From NCBI GenBank assembly GCA_030867875.1, contig JAOWCC010000577.1, positions 698,660 to 762,659 of the forward strand: 64,000 nt of DNA, read 5' to 3'. This DNA is from Actinernus sp. WN-2022 (Eukaryota; Cnidaria; Anthozoa; Actiniaria; Actinernidae). Numbering within the stretch: position 1 is the stretch's first letter; every line of letters begins with the position of its first letter. Below the pieces are notes generated by a model. The model was not told where the DNA came from. It searched no databases and saw nothing but the letters and a program-made list of their open reading frames with translations. The position numbers and the translations under genes are program-made. Below are positions 10,168-21,093 of this stretch, piece by piece.

Positions 10168-11290
10168 TAAGAGCGGCCGTCTGTAAATATCGCCTAAAGT
10201 GTTTAGGATGAGAAAAAATGAAATTCCTCAAACTTTCTCAGAATAATGGCCTGGGTGAGTGATTCATATAAATATAACTTTTAGTTGAATCTGATTTTTA
10301 TTTTCGCCAAACGGCGACAAAATCGGTTTTACGGCTCTTAGACCGGTTTTTAGGAGATCGATACCACACATCGTTAACGGCTCGCCTAAAAATGAAAATA
10401 GAAATTTATAGCAATACTGTGCAGCTAAGTACAAAGAAAATATAATGATTTCTCTTTTCATGGGTTGTTTATTTAATTTGGTTACAAATTAAATATTTTA
10501 GCGATTTTTCATTATTTTGTTAATTTTAGACATTTTTGGTACGCAAAATAATGACCAAATTGAGAAGCTAAAATCTCCAATGATACATGACCTGGCTGTA
10601 TTAGAGTATAACCTAGCGAAAGAGCAATGTTTCTTCTTCAAATACATGCAATAAATTTTTTGGGCAATTAAAACACGAATTTTCAGGGCATCAAACGCAA
10701 GTGACACCGACGTGAGAATACTCTCTTTTCTCGCAGCGTTCGAATGCACATAATCTGAGATGAACAGAGGAAAAAATATGATATCAACTTCTATCAGGTT
10801 AAATTTAATACTAAAGAAGCCTGGGTACTTTCAGATAGATTATATATCGGTTTCTACCAATTATGTACAAAATCAGTGGCTTTTAGCGGTATTTTTGCGA
10901 TGACATATTGTTGAATCTTTACTCATGCCGGAGCGCCGACAACTTTCAATTGATAGACTTCTAAGTCAATCCGAATGATCTACAGTTGAACTATTCACTG
11001 TTAGCAATGTTAAAAGTAATTATTATGGCTTAATATGTACCTTTCATGTGGTTTCGTAGAGAATTGGTAGCTTTATAAACAGGTCTGCCGTAGTTCAACT
11101 GTCAACAGCTGAGATTGCGTTACACACAGGAAGCCCGCTTTTTCGGAACAAATGAACAACGTGTTTACGAAGCTAGAAATCTATAACTGTGGATTTCTGA
11201 TTTACATCAGTTCCGATCCGGGGAGCTAGTTATATTCGATGTAGGATCTCAGTGTAACTGGATTTGGCTTTATTTTTGTCTTTGAGTTTC
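10168..11290. repeat. left arm of large imperfect inverted repeat
   Basis: This segment matches 30,370-31,871 in inverted orientation, from aagagcggccgtctg at the outer end to tttttgtctttgagttt at the inner end, with scattered substitutions and small indels. The right arm carries an extra 375-bp MITE absent here. The arms bracket Polinton B and probably are the ends of an older transposon or foldback element. Open frames in both arms share positions but have many replacement differences, so I do not call them genes. Confidence 0.75.
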
Positions 11291-11820
11291 AAACTGTATA
11301 TTGGACGGCAATCGACATGTTACAATTGCTGGGAGATGGAGGGTACTTGTGCGGCGTCGGCCAGGTGTGCGGAAAGTAGCTATAAGACTGTCAGAACTCT
11401 TTTTCCAAAATGTCGAAGAAAAGAGTGCCGGAAGTCACAAGTATCTACCTCTCATTATCTGAGTACGAGGTCCGTACCATACGTTATGGAGAATGAAATG
11501 AAAAAGTCTAAAAATATACAACCCTACCAATAAGTATGAAATATTTTGCCCTTCCCCCTACAGCCAACCCTTTTTACGACCCTCTATTTTGGGGGGTTTG
11601 AAAATGTATGACACTTCCCATGCTAAATTATATCCCATATGCCCGTTTCTCCGATCGCAGCGACCGCTGAAAAAATGTACTTGTCAATCGTAGCGATTAT
11701 ATCTTGCTATCAAATGGAACTGAACCGAACTATCGGGTACAACAATAAATTCTATCCTGGCGATCGTAATCGCTATGACCGCTTGAGAGTAGATTCCATG
11801 TTACCACTACGATCGCTATA
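11291..11820. other. no gene seen; gatcg-rich short repeats
   Basis: No supported ORF. The region near 11,650-11,820 has several palindromic gatcgcagcgacc / cgatcgtaatcgct motifs that recur at 12,100 and near 14,030-14,090. A short block (gtgtgcggaaagtagctata, 11,372) also occurs at 30,152. Confidence 0.4.
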
Positions 11821-12085
11821 AGGGACCGGACATTATTTAGCGTTGGGGGAGGGGGACTACTAGATTTGTAGGGGGTCACGATTTTTTATGCTCCCATTTA
11901 AGGGGGGGTCAATTTTTTTTATGCTCCTCTTTTATAGGTTAAATATATTTATAGGCTTATCTACGGGGAGGGTCATTATTTTGTGAGACCAGAGAACTGC
12001 AAGGTGACATTTTTTGGGCAAGCCACAATGCAGAACTAGTAGCCCCCCCTCCCACCCCCCTACCGCTAAATAATGTCCGGTCCCT
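11821..12085. mobile_element. 265-bp MITE
   Basis: Termini are perfect inverted repeats, AGGGACCGGACATTATTTAG and its complement. The interior is non-coding and contains matching ggggg/ccccc runs. It interrupts the gatcg-rich sequence seen on both sides. No clear target duplication. Confidence 0.75.
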
Positions 12086-12568
12086 AAAGCCGACTCACCT
12101 TTACAGCGATCGCAGCGAACGACCAAATGAAAACCAGCCTACATTCGCGATGAAAGCAAACAATACGTATGGCATTATATATAAAATCTAAAAATAAACG
12201 ATAACGAGCCGGGTAATGGTCGGCCTGTTTATGTCTAAAGTATGATTTGTTTCGCTAAACACGCTGGAGAATGCAGGCACCGACTGTAGGAGGAAAAGTG
12301 TATCATGTGCCAAGCAGTACTAGTAGTAGTATAGAAGTATTTTTATGGAAGTAGCTATTCAGTCTTTATCAGCAGTGAATATATTACTTTGATGTTAAAG
12401 AGATGTTGATTTATGTTCAAGTTCTGCCCAAAAAGATCGCAAAAATGTACCGAAGGCGCTTAGGACTTAGTATTCTGTTCTTCGTTCTATCTAAGCGCTT
12501 GTGGGATCGTTTTGCGTTTTTTTAGCCGATCTAGAGTCATCCACTACTGATGAAGAAGACAACTCATT

Positions 12569-13102
12569 CAGGGACGGATCCAGGATTTTGTAAAAGTAAG
12601 ACGGTTTCATACCGAGAACGAGGTTCTAAGCCCTAAACATCCCGAGGGCCGAGCCCCGAGGGATGTTTAGGATTAGAACCGAAGGTTCGAGGTATGAAAC
12701 TGACTTATATCACATTTGACGAGGTTTTCTCAAATAGAAAGGAGGTTTAAAACTGAGTTATAAACCTCCCTGTAACAGTTATAAACCTCAGATTGACGAT
12801 TTAATTAGTCTATTGTTCAACGGGTTTATACCAGAGTTTCACCCCTATGAAGAACAAAGAAAACCGTGTCAAGTGTGAGATAAGGTGGGTTAAGCGAGTC
12901 ATAGGGGGGGGGGGGGGGGGGGGGGTGCAAAATAATAGTGTCATACTAGAGAACTATACTTACAATATGTAACAGGTTTCATATGATATTTCTATGATAA
13001 TTTTTCATGTCTGAGTAGCATACATTGAAATATGTATTTAGCTATTAATTTCTGAGTGATATCCAGAAGTAAGGGGGAACCCACTCCCTGGATCCGCCAC
13101 TG
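12569..13102. mobile_element. non-autonomous hAT-like element
   Basis: The left end reads CAGGGACGGATCCAG and the right end is CTGGATCCGCCACTG, its near complement; such CAG..GGATCCAG termini are familiar from hAT elements. Inside are a near-perfect hairpin (about 12,605-12,705, gtttcatacc...ggtatgaaac) and a poly-G run of about 20 near 12,906. No transposase. Flanking 8-mers do not match convincingly. Confidence 0.65.
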
Positions 13103-14808
13103 TATGTCATCTATCATTTACCAATCATAAATGCGACATCTGTTTAAGTTCTTTGGTACCTTACCTACAATGTAAGTCAATATTCTTGCAAGTTTCCATC
13201 AATATTGAGTCTTTTGGGTTCGCGAGAGATTACCAAATTCAGCAAGTTTACTATCAATCAGCTGTTTTAATACCAGGCATGGAAATATCCGGGATGGGGG
13301 AAGGGTAGCACTTGCAAAATTAATTAAATGGTAGAGGTGTGTGAAAAACGTAGTTGTGTTGGCTAGAAATAACTGACACCATAACTGTACGGTATACGCG
13401 TTGGTATAGAGCATGGGAGTCCGTTATGTGGCCATGGCTGTACCCTTTTTATTGAATTCTAATTAAAATAATTTAAGGGGACAACATAAGAATGAAGTTG
13501 ACCACAATAGTAATCCGTGTAAGGCTCAGAAGACTGAGAATAATAGACTGAGAAGAATGTCTGTTGACCGCATCGGATGATTTAGCCTTTGCTGCTATCT
13601 ATACCATTTTGGCAGAGTCTAAACATAAATAAGCGTCCCTTTTTAAAATAGCAAAGTAATGTGACCTTCGATCTTAATGCATGTAATATGGTGGCTCAAC
13701 TGGCCATGGTAAATTCGAAATCCGGTCACTATGCTAAATAAATCAGTCAGATATGTGAACAATATATTAATCACAATACGGGTACGTACGTATGTGCCGC
13801 CATGGGGTCCGATCCAGATCCGGTTTTCAGAGAAAGTATAGTTCCAAAACCCGATTTTCCAAGTTATTGTGAAAACGAACCCGGATTTATGTTTTATTAT
13901 TCCGAGTCGTCTATAACCTGTCTTTTGTGAAAAACACGTACCCGGAAATCATAACCGCCACACAGTCCTCCTCCCACGGGCTCCATGGATTGTACAATCG
14001 GCAGGATAGAACTATAGATCGGTTTCCATATGTAGATCGTTACGATCGCTATCTATGATCGCTGCGATCACTGCGATCGTAACGATCCTATGGTAAACCG
14101 GGCTTTATAAAGTATGACTCGTTATCTCTCTAGCAATTCCAAACCTGCCCACTCCTCCCCTCCCCCCATTTGTGGAGCATTTGACTTTTGGGAATCAGAG
14201 CTTTGCAAATACCTAACCGTGGGGCTTAGGAACGAGTGCAAATCTCTAATAAATATTGATGTAAAATCCACAACCTTGACTCTCTTTCACCAATACACCA
14301 CTTTCAATATATGCTCCACTCGTCACACACAAAGGTTTCAGTATAATGATGCTCCAGGGTAATTAAATTAATTTTATTCTTTGTTCAAATAATATAATAT
14401 ATTTAATTTACCCCGGAGACACATGTTGAAACCTTTGTGCGTGATAAGTGAAACATACATCGAACGTGGGGCTATTCACCACCCCAACTATTATTTGCTT
14501 GTAAAATGCCCACCCTGGGACAGACTGCGCGGCCAAATGCTACACGTATACGCTACACGTATACCGGGGGGGGGGGGCAGATTTGGAATTGATAGATACA
14601 TTAACTTCTCTTGTTTGGTCAACCTACATGGCCATGGCTGCAACACCATTAATCATAAAATTACGCTTGTGATAGGCAAGCGAAAAGTAAACTCACGGAA
14701 ACCGAACCATAAATAACGCGGTTGCATTCACGTTTTTTTCACTCGGTGGCCATATTGGATCCAATGCGAGGTTTTGCTTGGCTAAACTCGTTCTAATATC
14801 CCTCAGTG
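13103..14808. other. no gene seen; short inverted repeats
   Basis: No supported gene. An imperfect hairpin pairs acacacaaaggtttca (14,325) with tgaaacctttgtgcgtg (14,423). Sequence near 14,735-14,775 (cactcggtggccatattgg) matches, inverted, the immediate right flank of Polinton B, so this edge belongs to the large inverted repeat. Confidence 0.4.
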
Positions 14809-14813
14809 CGAGG

Positions 14814-15223
14814 AGTAGTATACAAACTGTTGCTTCTGGCCCGATTACAACAAAATACAACGAACACACTGTTGCATTTGTTGCATTTTATGACATCTCA
14901 CCCTTCGGGTTCGTTATCATAAAATGCAACAAATGCAACAGTGTGTTCGTTGTATTTTGTTGTAATCGGGCCAGACAGCAACAGTTTATCTTCTACTATA
15001 GTTCATTTATTGTATTTATAATTATATATTAAAGTAATGTAATCATAATGTATTATATCAGGGCTAAGCATATATTAACATTTGTTCGAACATTTGGTTT
15101 ATAGTGAATTTATTGTATTCTAACACCCTATTAGAGTAGTGTGGTTATTAGGTATTATACCATATATTGTCATAATCATTATTTACTATTATAGTCCATT
15201 CATCATATTTCTACACCATATTA
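14814..15223. repeat. left terminal inverted repeat of Polinton B
   Basis: 410 bp matching 29,593-30,002 in inverted orientation, with only about two mismatches, both at the inner end. It contains the long hairpin and one copy of the CCCTATTAGAG promoter-like box (15,126), so each terminus can direct inward transcription. Confidence 0.93.
14835..14975. repeat. perfect 59-bp-stem hairpin inside the terminal repeat
   Basis: Arms 14,835-14,893 and 14,917-14,975 are exact complements around a 23-nt loop that itself contains cccttcggg. With one bulge the pairing extends about 11 bp further outwards (aaactgttgct). The same structure is at 29,841-29,981. It lies 21 bp from the element end, as a replication or integration signal might. 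It is one of the strongest secondary-structure signals in the window. Confidence 0.95.
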
Positions 15224-15404
15224 GATCAAGGTATTACATTTCAAAACCCTATTAGAGGAGTGTGATTATTAGGTATTATAACATAAATTGTCATAATCAT
15301 TATTTACTACTATAGTCCATTCATCATATTTCTATACCATATTAGATCAAGGTATTACATTTCACCACCCTATTAGAGGAGTGTGGCTATAAGTTTATTA
15401 TATC
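15126..15404 (+). promoter_or_regulatory. 121-bp tandem repeat carrying the CTATTAGAGGAGTGT promoter-like box
   Basis: CCCTATTAGAG(G/T)AGTGTG recurs at 15,126, 15,247 and 15,368, spaced exactly 121 bp, within a tandem duplication of the whole unit. The last copy lies 35 nt before the PolB ATG, followed by TATAAG and TTATTATATC. The same box precedes three other Polinton genes in this window, so it is likely a promoter element, with the extra copies acting as enhancer-like or leftover repeats. Confidence 0.7.
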
Positions 15405-18400
15405 ATGGCTGAGCATATACTAACATTTGTCCGAGTACGTCCTTTGATGAATTACTTACGCGGATGGAAGATGGATATTCCAGATGATAATCCTCTAGGA
15501 GCGAATCCAGCTGCTTTCCTTGCTGGTGTGCGTATGCAAACTACCGAAAAGCTCAAGGAAGAGCTCCAAGAACACAATACCTTTAAGGCCCAATTATCTT
15601 TAAACATAACTTTCGTACTTGATAAGCCTGATGGTTACGTATATGAGACAGCCACCTTCTATAGTATACAATCTGTTTTGACCAATATCGCTGGGATCCG
15701 TGGTGTAATAGTAGACGCACATGCTCAGATATACAACCAAATTGAGAAGTGGATCAGTCGTGGATCGAATTGGGTCATAGATAGAGTCAACATTCTATGG
15801 TTAAACATCGCTAGATATCAACCACTACGTGGAGGTTCATATTTACCAATACCTCCAGAAATAGCGAATAAGAAAGCCGTGATCAATGTTAACAACAAAG
15901 ACGACAATTGCTTACGTTGGTCACTACGCGCAGAAGCTCTTTCAACCGCAAGAAAAGCAGAAAAACTTCCAACCATAAAAAACCCTCAGGAGACATCGAA
16001 ATATAAAGGAGATGATGGGTTTAACTTTGATGGTGTGGATGCGCCAACACCAATCTCACAAATAAAACGCGTAGAGAAGCAAAACAAAATCTCGATTAAT
16101 GTGTTTGGATGGAATTCGAAGGAAAAGCAATTGATCATACACCACATTTCGAATGAGACTTTCTTAAAGCATGTTAACCTATTGCTAATAGAAGACCAAA
16201 GTAGTGGTAAGCAACACTATTGTTGGATCAAGAACTTTAATCGCCTCCTATTCGATCAAACAAAGAATCATAATAGGAAGTACTTTTGCGAGCGATGTCT
16301 ACATGGATATTTCACCGAAGCTCTTCTTACAAAGCACATTCCAGAGTGTAATGGTATCAATGACAGAGCCATACGCATCGAAATGCCTACCAATAATAAC
16401 AACAAAGTCTCATTTCAGAATATCAACAAACAGCTCAAAGTACCCTATATTATCTATGCAGACCTTGAGGCTTTGACCACTAAGATCGAAGGACCTGCCC
16501 AAGACCCAAAGAAGAGCAACACACTTAAAACAGAAGAACATATTCCCTGTGGATTTTTCTATATAGTTGTACGTTCCGATGGTCATAGCGAACCACCAGT
16601 ACTATATAGAGGCATGGATACCATCGAACGTTTTCTACAATGCATACAAGAGGAAGAGGTGAAGATCAAAGCCCAAAAGTCTAAACCACTATGTATGTCC
16701 CATGAAAACTATAGGGTTTATAATAGAGCAACGATTTGTCATATCTGTCAGAAGCCCTTGATTGGTAAAGATAGAGTACGTGATCATTGTCACATCACAG
16801 GTGAATTTCGAGGTGCTGCACACAAAGCATGCAATCTAAAATTACGTATATCACCCATCATCCCAGTTGTATTTCACAATTTACGTGGTTATGATTGTCA
16901 CTTATTGATGCAATCTATTTCTAAGACTAAAGGTAGTATATCTTGTATACCAAATAATATGGAGAAATATATCTCATTCTCACTTGGTAACTTACGGTTT
17001 ATAGATAGCATTCAATTTCTACCATCATCTCTTAGTAAGTTGGTAGAAAGCGCATCTCAAGATACCTTTCAACAAACTATGAAGTATACGCACGACCAAG
17101 ATAAAAACAAGTTACTGCTTCGCAAAGGTGTTTATCCATATGAGTACATGGACTCTTGGGATAGATTTACAGAGACTTCTCTTCCACCAAAAGATGTGTT
17201 CTATAGTAAACTAAATCTAGAGGATATATCCGATGAGGACTATGAACACGCACTAGAAGTTTGGAATGTATTCAGTTGTAAAACATTGGGAGACTACCAC
17301 GACCTTTACCTACAAACTGATGTACTTCTTCTATCAGATGTGTTCGAGACCTTTCGCACAACATGTATGCAAAACTATGGTTTAGATCCTGCTCACTACT
17401 ATACTAGTCCTGGTCTATCGTGGGATGCATTGTTAAAGAAGACAGGTGTGGAGCTTGAACTATTAACTGACTATGAAATGCATTTATTCATTGAGAAAGG
17501 TCTACGTGGTGGTATATCTATGGTGTCTCAGCGTTATGCTAAAGCAAATAACCAAAGTATACCCGATTTTGATCCTAATAAACCAAATAGTCACATACTC
17601 TATTTTGACGCCAATAATCTATACGGTTGGGCCATGAGTCAATATCTACCAACAGAAGGATTTGAGTGGTGCTCACCAACAGAAGAACAAATAACCAAAC
17701 ACGCAATCGATTCAGATAAAGGTTACATCCTTGAAGTCGACCTCGAATATCCTCAAGAACTTCATGATTCACATAACAGCTATCCACTAGCTCCAGAAAG
17801 AATGCAGGTGGATAAAACTTGGTTCTCAGAGTATCAAACCGATCTATTCGAGGAACTATATAAAGGTAATGGATCTTTGAAAGTGAAAAAACTCATACCT
17901 AACCTATATGACAAAGAACGATATGTGCTACACTACCGTAACCTACAACTGTATCTATCTCTTGGTATGCGTTTGAAAAAGATCCACAGGGCACTACGAT
18001 TCGATCAATCCCAATGGATGGAACCATATATACGAATGAATACGGATCTACGAAAACAAGCGAATAGCACCTTCGAACAGGAACTCTACAAGTTGATGAA
18101 CAATAGCGTATTTGGTAAGACAATGGAGAATCTACGTAAGCGTGTAGATATCCAATTAGTGCGTGCCTCAGAAGGAATCAAACTACAACGTCTATTGAAT
18201 AAACCTACTTATGCTCGTTCGACGATCTTTGACGATAATCTAGCAGCGGTACATAACTACAAAAGCAAACTACTTCTTAACCGTCCAGTATATGTTGGAA
18301 TGTCAATTCTAGATCTCTCAAAACATTTGATGTATGACTTCTACTACAACGAGCTCAAGAAGCAATATGGACAACGCTGTAATCTACTTTATACCGATAC

Positions 18401-18986
18401 CGACAGCCTACTACTACACATTAAAACTGAAGACATCTATTCAGACATGGCAACTCATAAACATCTATATGATACTAGTAACTATAGCAAAGACCACCCG
18501 CTGTATAGTATCGACAACAAGAAAGTACTTGGTAAAATGAAAGACGAATGTGGAGGTATTCCAATTGTAGAATATGTCGGACTACGATCGAAGCTCTATT
18601 CTATATTAAAAGTAGGTGGTGGTGAGATTCGTAAAGCCAAAGGTACCAAGAAGGCAGTCGTAAAACATAATATTCGTCATGATTAATACAAAGAGTGCTT
18701 ACAAGATAAGAAAGTATTCCACCATGGAATGCATATGCTTCGAAGTGAAGGTCACAGGATGTATGGCATGCATATGAATAAAGTATCTCTATCACCATTC
18801 GATAGTAAACGATGGATTCCAGCAAATGGAATAGATACACTAGCCTACGGTCATGTGGATGTCTTTCCAGAGGATGAAGACTTAAACGATTTTATTAGCA
18901 ATATACTATCAAACGTAGTCAATACACTATCATACGATCGTAAAAACGACTTAGACGACTTCATTTACGATTTGCTTCTATCTTAG
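15405..18986 (+). pseudogene. protein-primed DNA polymerase B of Polinton B, one in-frame stop
   Basis: About 1,193 codons from an ATG, open except for a TAA at 18,684-18,686 that removes the last 100 codons. Domains in order: an N-terminal region; a C2H2-like finger near residues 292-314 (CERCLHGYFTEALLTKHIPEC pattern); Exo I YADLEA near 350; an embedded HNH/endonuclease-VII-like zinc motif at 443-482 (CHICQ, RDHCH, CNLK); Exo II FHNLRGYDCH; Exo III LQTDVLLLSDVF; motif A YFDANNLYGWAM near 733; motif B LMNNSVFGKT near 896; motif C YTDTDS near 997. After the stop the same frame continues with conserved sequence (PFDSKRWI, LAYGH). It could be a single recent nonsense change, an assembly error or, less likely, read-through. 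Convergent with the integrase, with a 9-nt overlap. Confidence 0.93.
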
Positions 18987-20075
18987 AATACCTTTTGGTG
19001 GTAGTTCTGTATCTAGTGGTACCACTTGTATCTCTTCTTGCACAAACCCTCGCTTTGGTGCATCTTTTCCTAAATAGTATAGAACTGGTTGATTTGATGA
19101 TACCACATTTCGAGAAATATAATATGTTTGTAAACTCCATACAGGATCAGTTGCTCGTTTAGCTCCACCTTCCAATTCTCCAGGCGCATAGAGATATCGA
19201 ACTAAAACGTCAAATGGTAGTCGCTTTTCATCCAATCCAATAGTTCGAGAATATGTAGGAGTCTTTATGTTTACTTGTTGTGCCTCTATAGAATTTGAAG
19301 GCTCTTTACCAGTAAGTCGAGTCACCTCGTTATTCATGGCCTTGATAACCTCAGGAAGCCTCAATACCCATTCTCTACTACGCGTATCTGATCCTTCCGA
19401 AGTAAGTACCATCTCTTGTGCATATTGGTATCCAAACAATCTCTCAGCTAGTGTTCTATTTGCTCGCTCGACAAAACTTTGCGCCCTATGATTACCGGCC
19501 TCGCCTCGTTGGACTTTCGTACCATGTAGTTTTAAGGTTTCAGACATATGCCCCATGAATTCTCTACCAGGATCGACCTGCAATAACTTTGGCCATGTTA
19601 GTGGACTACGCTTGTATATTCGTTCAAATGCCGCAGCCACTTCACCACTATCTTTCGAGGTCAAAGGCTCAGCCTCTTTATATCTAGAAGCCACATCGAT
19701 TACCACTAAAGCATACTTATATAGCTTTCGTCCGCGTCCAGGTCGATCGTGAGGTAAAAAGATCAAATCAGCTTGGTGAACCTCATTAGGTTTCGATACG
19801 GTCCAATGTGGTCGTGGTATATATCGTGGTGGTGGTAAATAGATCTGCCATAGGGCCTGCTTCTCTAACCAACTCTTAGCTGCGTCTTTTGGTACCTTAG
19901 CAGCATCGGCGAGCTTGCCAATTGCGGCCACCCCTTTCCAATAACCCCTTGGGCCGTAATATATCGCACCCAGATCTATAACTTTTTTTAAACCCCAACC
20001 CCAACTTCTGTTTAGATTGAATCGTGTTTCGGGCAAGGGCATGTCCCCATTGTCGCTCTTTCCAAGGGATGGCAT
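18978..20075 (-). CDS. Polinton integrase (retroviral-type rve)
   Basis: 365 residues. It would insert the linear genome into the host chromosome, making the short target duplication. The DDE triad is visible: the first Asp in NEVHQADLIFLPHD, the second in LLQVDPGREFMG, and the Glu in AQSFVERANRTL. The region upstream of the core (YYGPRGYWKGVAAIGKLADAAKV) is typical of Polinton integrases. The C-terminal 100 residues (DVLVRYLYAPGELEGG and following) form the usual DNA-binding tail. The ATG at 20,075 is the best available, but family similarity begins only about 40 residues later, so the true start may be internal. Its start overlaps the end of the PLA2-like gene. Confidence 0.93.
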   Translation of the reverse strand: MPSLGKSDNGDMPLPETRFNLNRSWGWGLKKVIDLGAIYYGPRGYWKGVAAIGKLADAAKVPKDAAKSWLEKQALWQIYLPPPRYIPRPHWTVSKPNEVHQADLIFLPHDRPGRGRKLYKYALVVIDVASRYKEAEPLTSKDSGEVAAAFERIYKRSPLTWPKLLQVDPGREFMGHMSETLKLHGTKVQRGEAGNHRAQSFVERANRTLAERLFGYQYAQEMVLTSEGSDTRSREWVLRLPEVIKAMNNEVTRLTGKEPSNSIEAQQVNIKTPTYSRTIGLDEKRLPFDVLVRYLYAPGELEGGAKRATDPVWSLQTYYISRNVVSSNQPVLYYLGKDAPKRGFVQEEIQVVPLDTELPPKGILR

Positions 20076-20667
20076 CTAAGCTCTTGACCATTTTGCGGTC
20101 GGCCGCGTGTTTGCAAGCGAGCTTGTTGACGCTCTTGTCACAAACGCTGTAATCAACATCGTGCTGCATAGCCACCGCATCAGTCTTACCTGTAGGTGGT
20201 TGGAAAACCTCGAGGATCTTACCGTCGGGTGCCCACCGGACTTGCTTCTCCAGAGGATTGCCAGGGCCGGTGTAGTTGTGCCCCGGGAGCACAAATCCCT
20301 TCTTTGGCGCTATTTTAAGAATCTGTTTGTCGATGTCGACCCCGCTGCCCAGCTTGTCCAAGGTCTGGGAGACGCCTTGGTCAATCAACTGGCCCGCCAT
20401 CCCTTTGATGTAGTTCGAAGCCATATTCTTCGCCGCGTCACTCCTGATCCCCGCTTTCCCCATTTGCCAGAGAGCTTTCGTACCAGCCTCGAAAAGTGCC
20501 GCGCCGAGGTCACCACCGGCTTTCGTGGAGGCAAACATAGACTTCGCCGCTCCACAGCTCGCACAAACAGATCTCATTCTTGTCCGGCCAGTCTTAGTGG
20601 TCACCAAGGTCTCGGACCCCGGAACGGATTGAGTTTGTTTCCTTTCCTTCACACAGTACGAAGCCAT
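19897..20667 (-). CDS. zinc-ribbon (DUF5679-like) plus phospholipase A2-like protein
   Basis: 256 residues from an ATG preceded by gatatagg. Residues 1-50 resemble the DUF5679 zinc ribbon, but the first CxxC is CVKE, so one ligand cysteine is missing; the second pair (CASC) is present. Residues 125-185 match the parvovirus-type phospholipase A2 found in some Polintons and adintoviruses: a YTGPGN calcium-loop-like segment and the catalytic His-Asp in AMQHDVDYSVC, then CKHAADRKMV. The expected role is membrane breach during entry. The last 40 residues overlap the integrase start in another frame and look unconserved (family similarity ends near KQKLGLG). Confidence 0.8.
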   Translation of the reverse strand: MASYCVKERKQTQSVPGSETLVTTKTGRTRMRSVCASCGAAKSMFASTKAGGDLGAALFEAGTKALWQMGKAGIRSDAAKNMASNYIKGMAGQLIDQGVSQTLDKLGSGVDIDKQILKIAPKKGFVLPGHNYTGPGNPLEKQVRWAPDGKILEVFQPPTGKTDAVAMQHDVDYSVCDKSVNKLACKHAADRKMVKSLDAIPWKERQWGHALARNTIQSKQKLGLGFKKSYRSGCDILRPKGLLERGGRNWQARRCC

Positions 20668-20692
20668 CCTATATCATTCACGAAAGAAAAGT

Positions 20693-21037
20693 TTAAAATC
20701 CAAAGTAAGTTTTGATGAAGGCATGATTGTCTTTGTGAATCACCTCGAGCAGGGGCGTACCTTTCTGCCGCTCTATGAGATAGTACAAACACCACCAACC
20801 ACACAACACGGAAGAGCGCTCTTGGAGCTCATCGCCACTATAGAGCACCGAAGGCCCAAGGTACTCACTTAGCTCCTCTGGCATGTCGAGCCCGAACGAG
20901 TCGAAATACTCGGCGGGACTTCCTTTGACAATACGATAACATACCCAGTGCGTCCCAGGACCACTCACTGCATCGAGATTCACGATCCCACATTCTCGTG
21001 CATATCTTTTGTCCGGTAGGCTATCCCTGCTGAACAC
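20693..21037 (-). CDS. adenain-type (Ulp1-like) cysteine protease
   Basis: A virion maturation protease of the adenovirus type. The catalytic order is visible: His in GPGTHWVCY, Asp in EYFDSFG, Gln in ELQERSS, and Cys in VLCGWWCLYYL. 115 residues are counted from a GTG at 21,037. The frame stays open upstream to beyond 21,100, and about 20 residues there (NLDLYRLVDAYKIKNFRG) also fit the family, but that stretch contains no ATG. The start is therefore unknown or lost; it would sit at the end of the pVI-like gene. Likely substrates are the neighbouring small virion proteins, which contain (V/L)xGx-G motifs. Confidence 0.85.
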   Translation of the reverse strand: MFSRDSLPDKRYARECGIVNLDAVSGPGTHWVCYRIVKGSPAEYFDSFGLDMPEELSEYLGPSVLYSGDELQERSSVLCGWWCLYYLIERQKGTPLLEVIHKDNHAFIKTYFGF

Positions 21038-21093
21038 TCCCCGAAAGTTTTTAATTTTGTACGCGTCTACAAGCCTATATAAATCAAGATTGG

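Noticed and set aside
10264..10749. Homologous ORFs in the two arms of the large inverted repeat (also 31,300-31,811)
   Set aside because: Similarity follows from the DNA repeat; differences include many replacements and small indels with no preference for silent sites, and there is no recognised domain.
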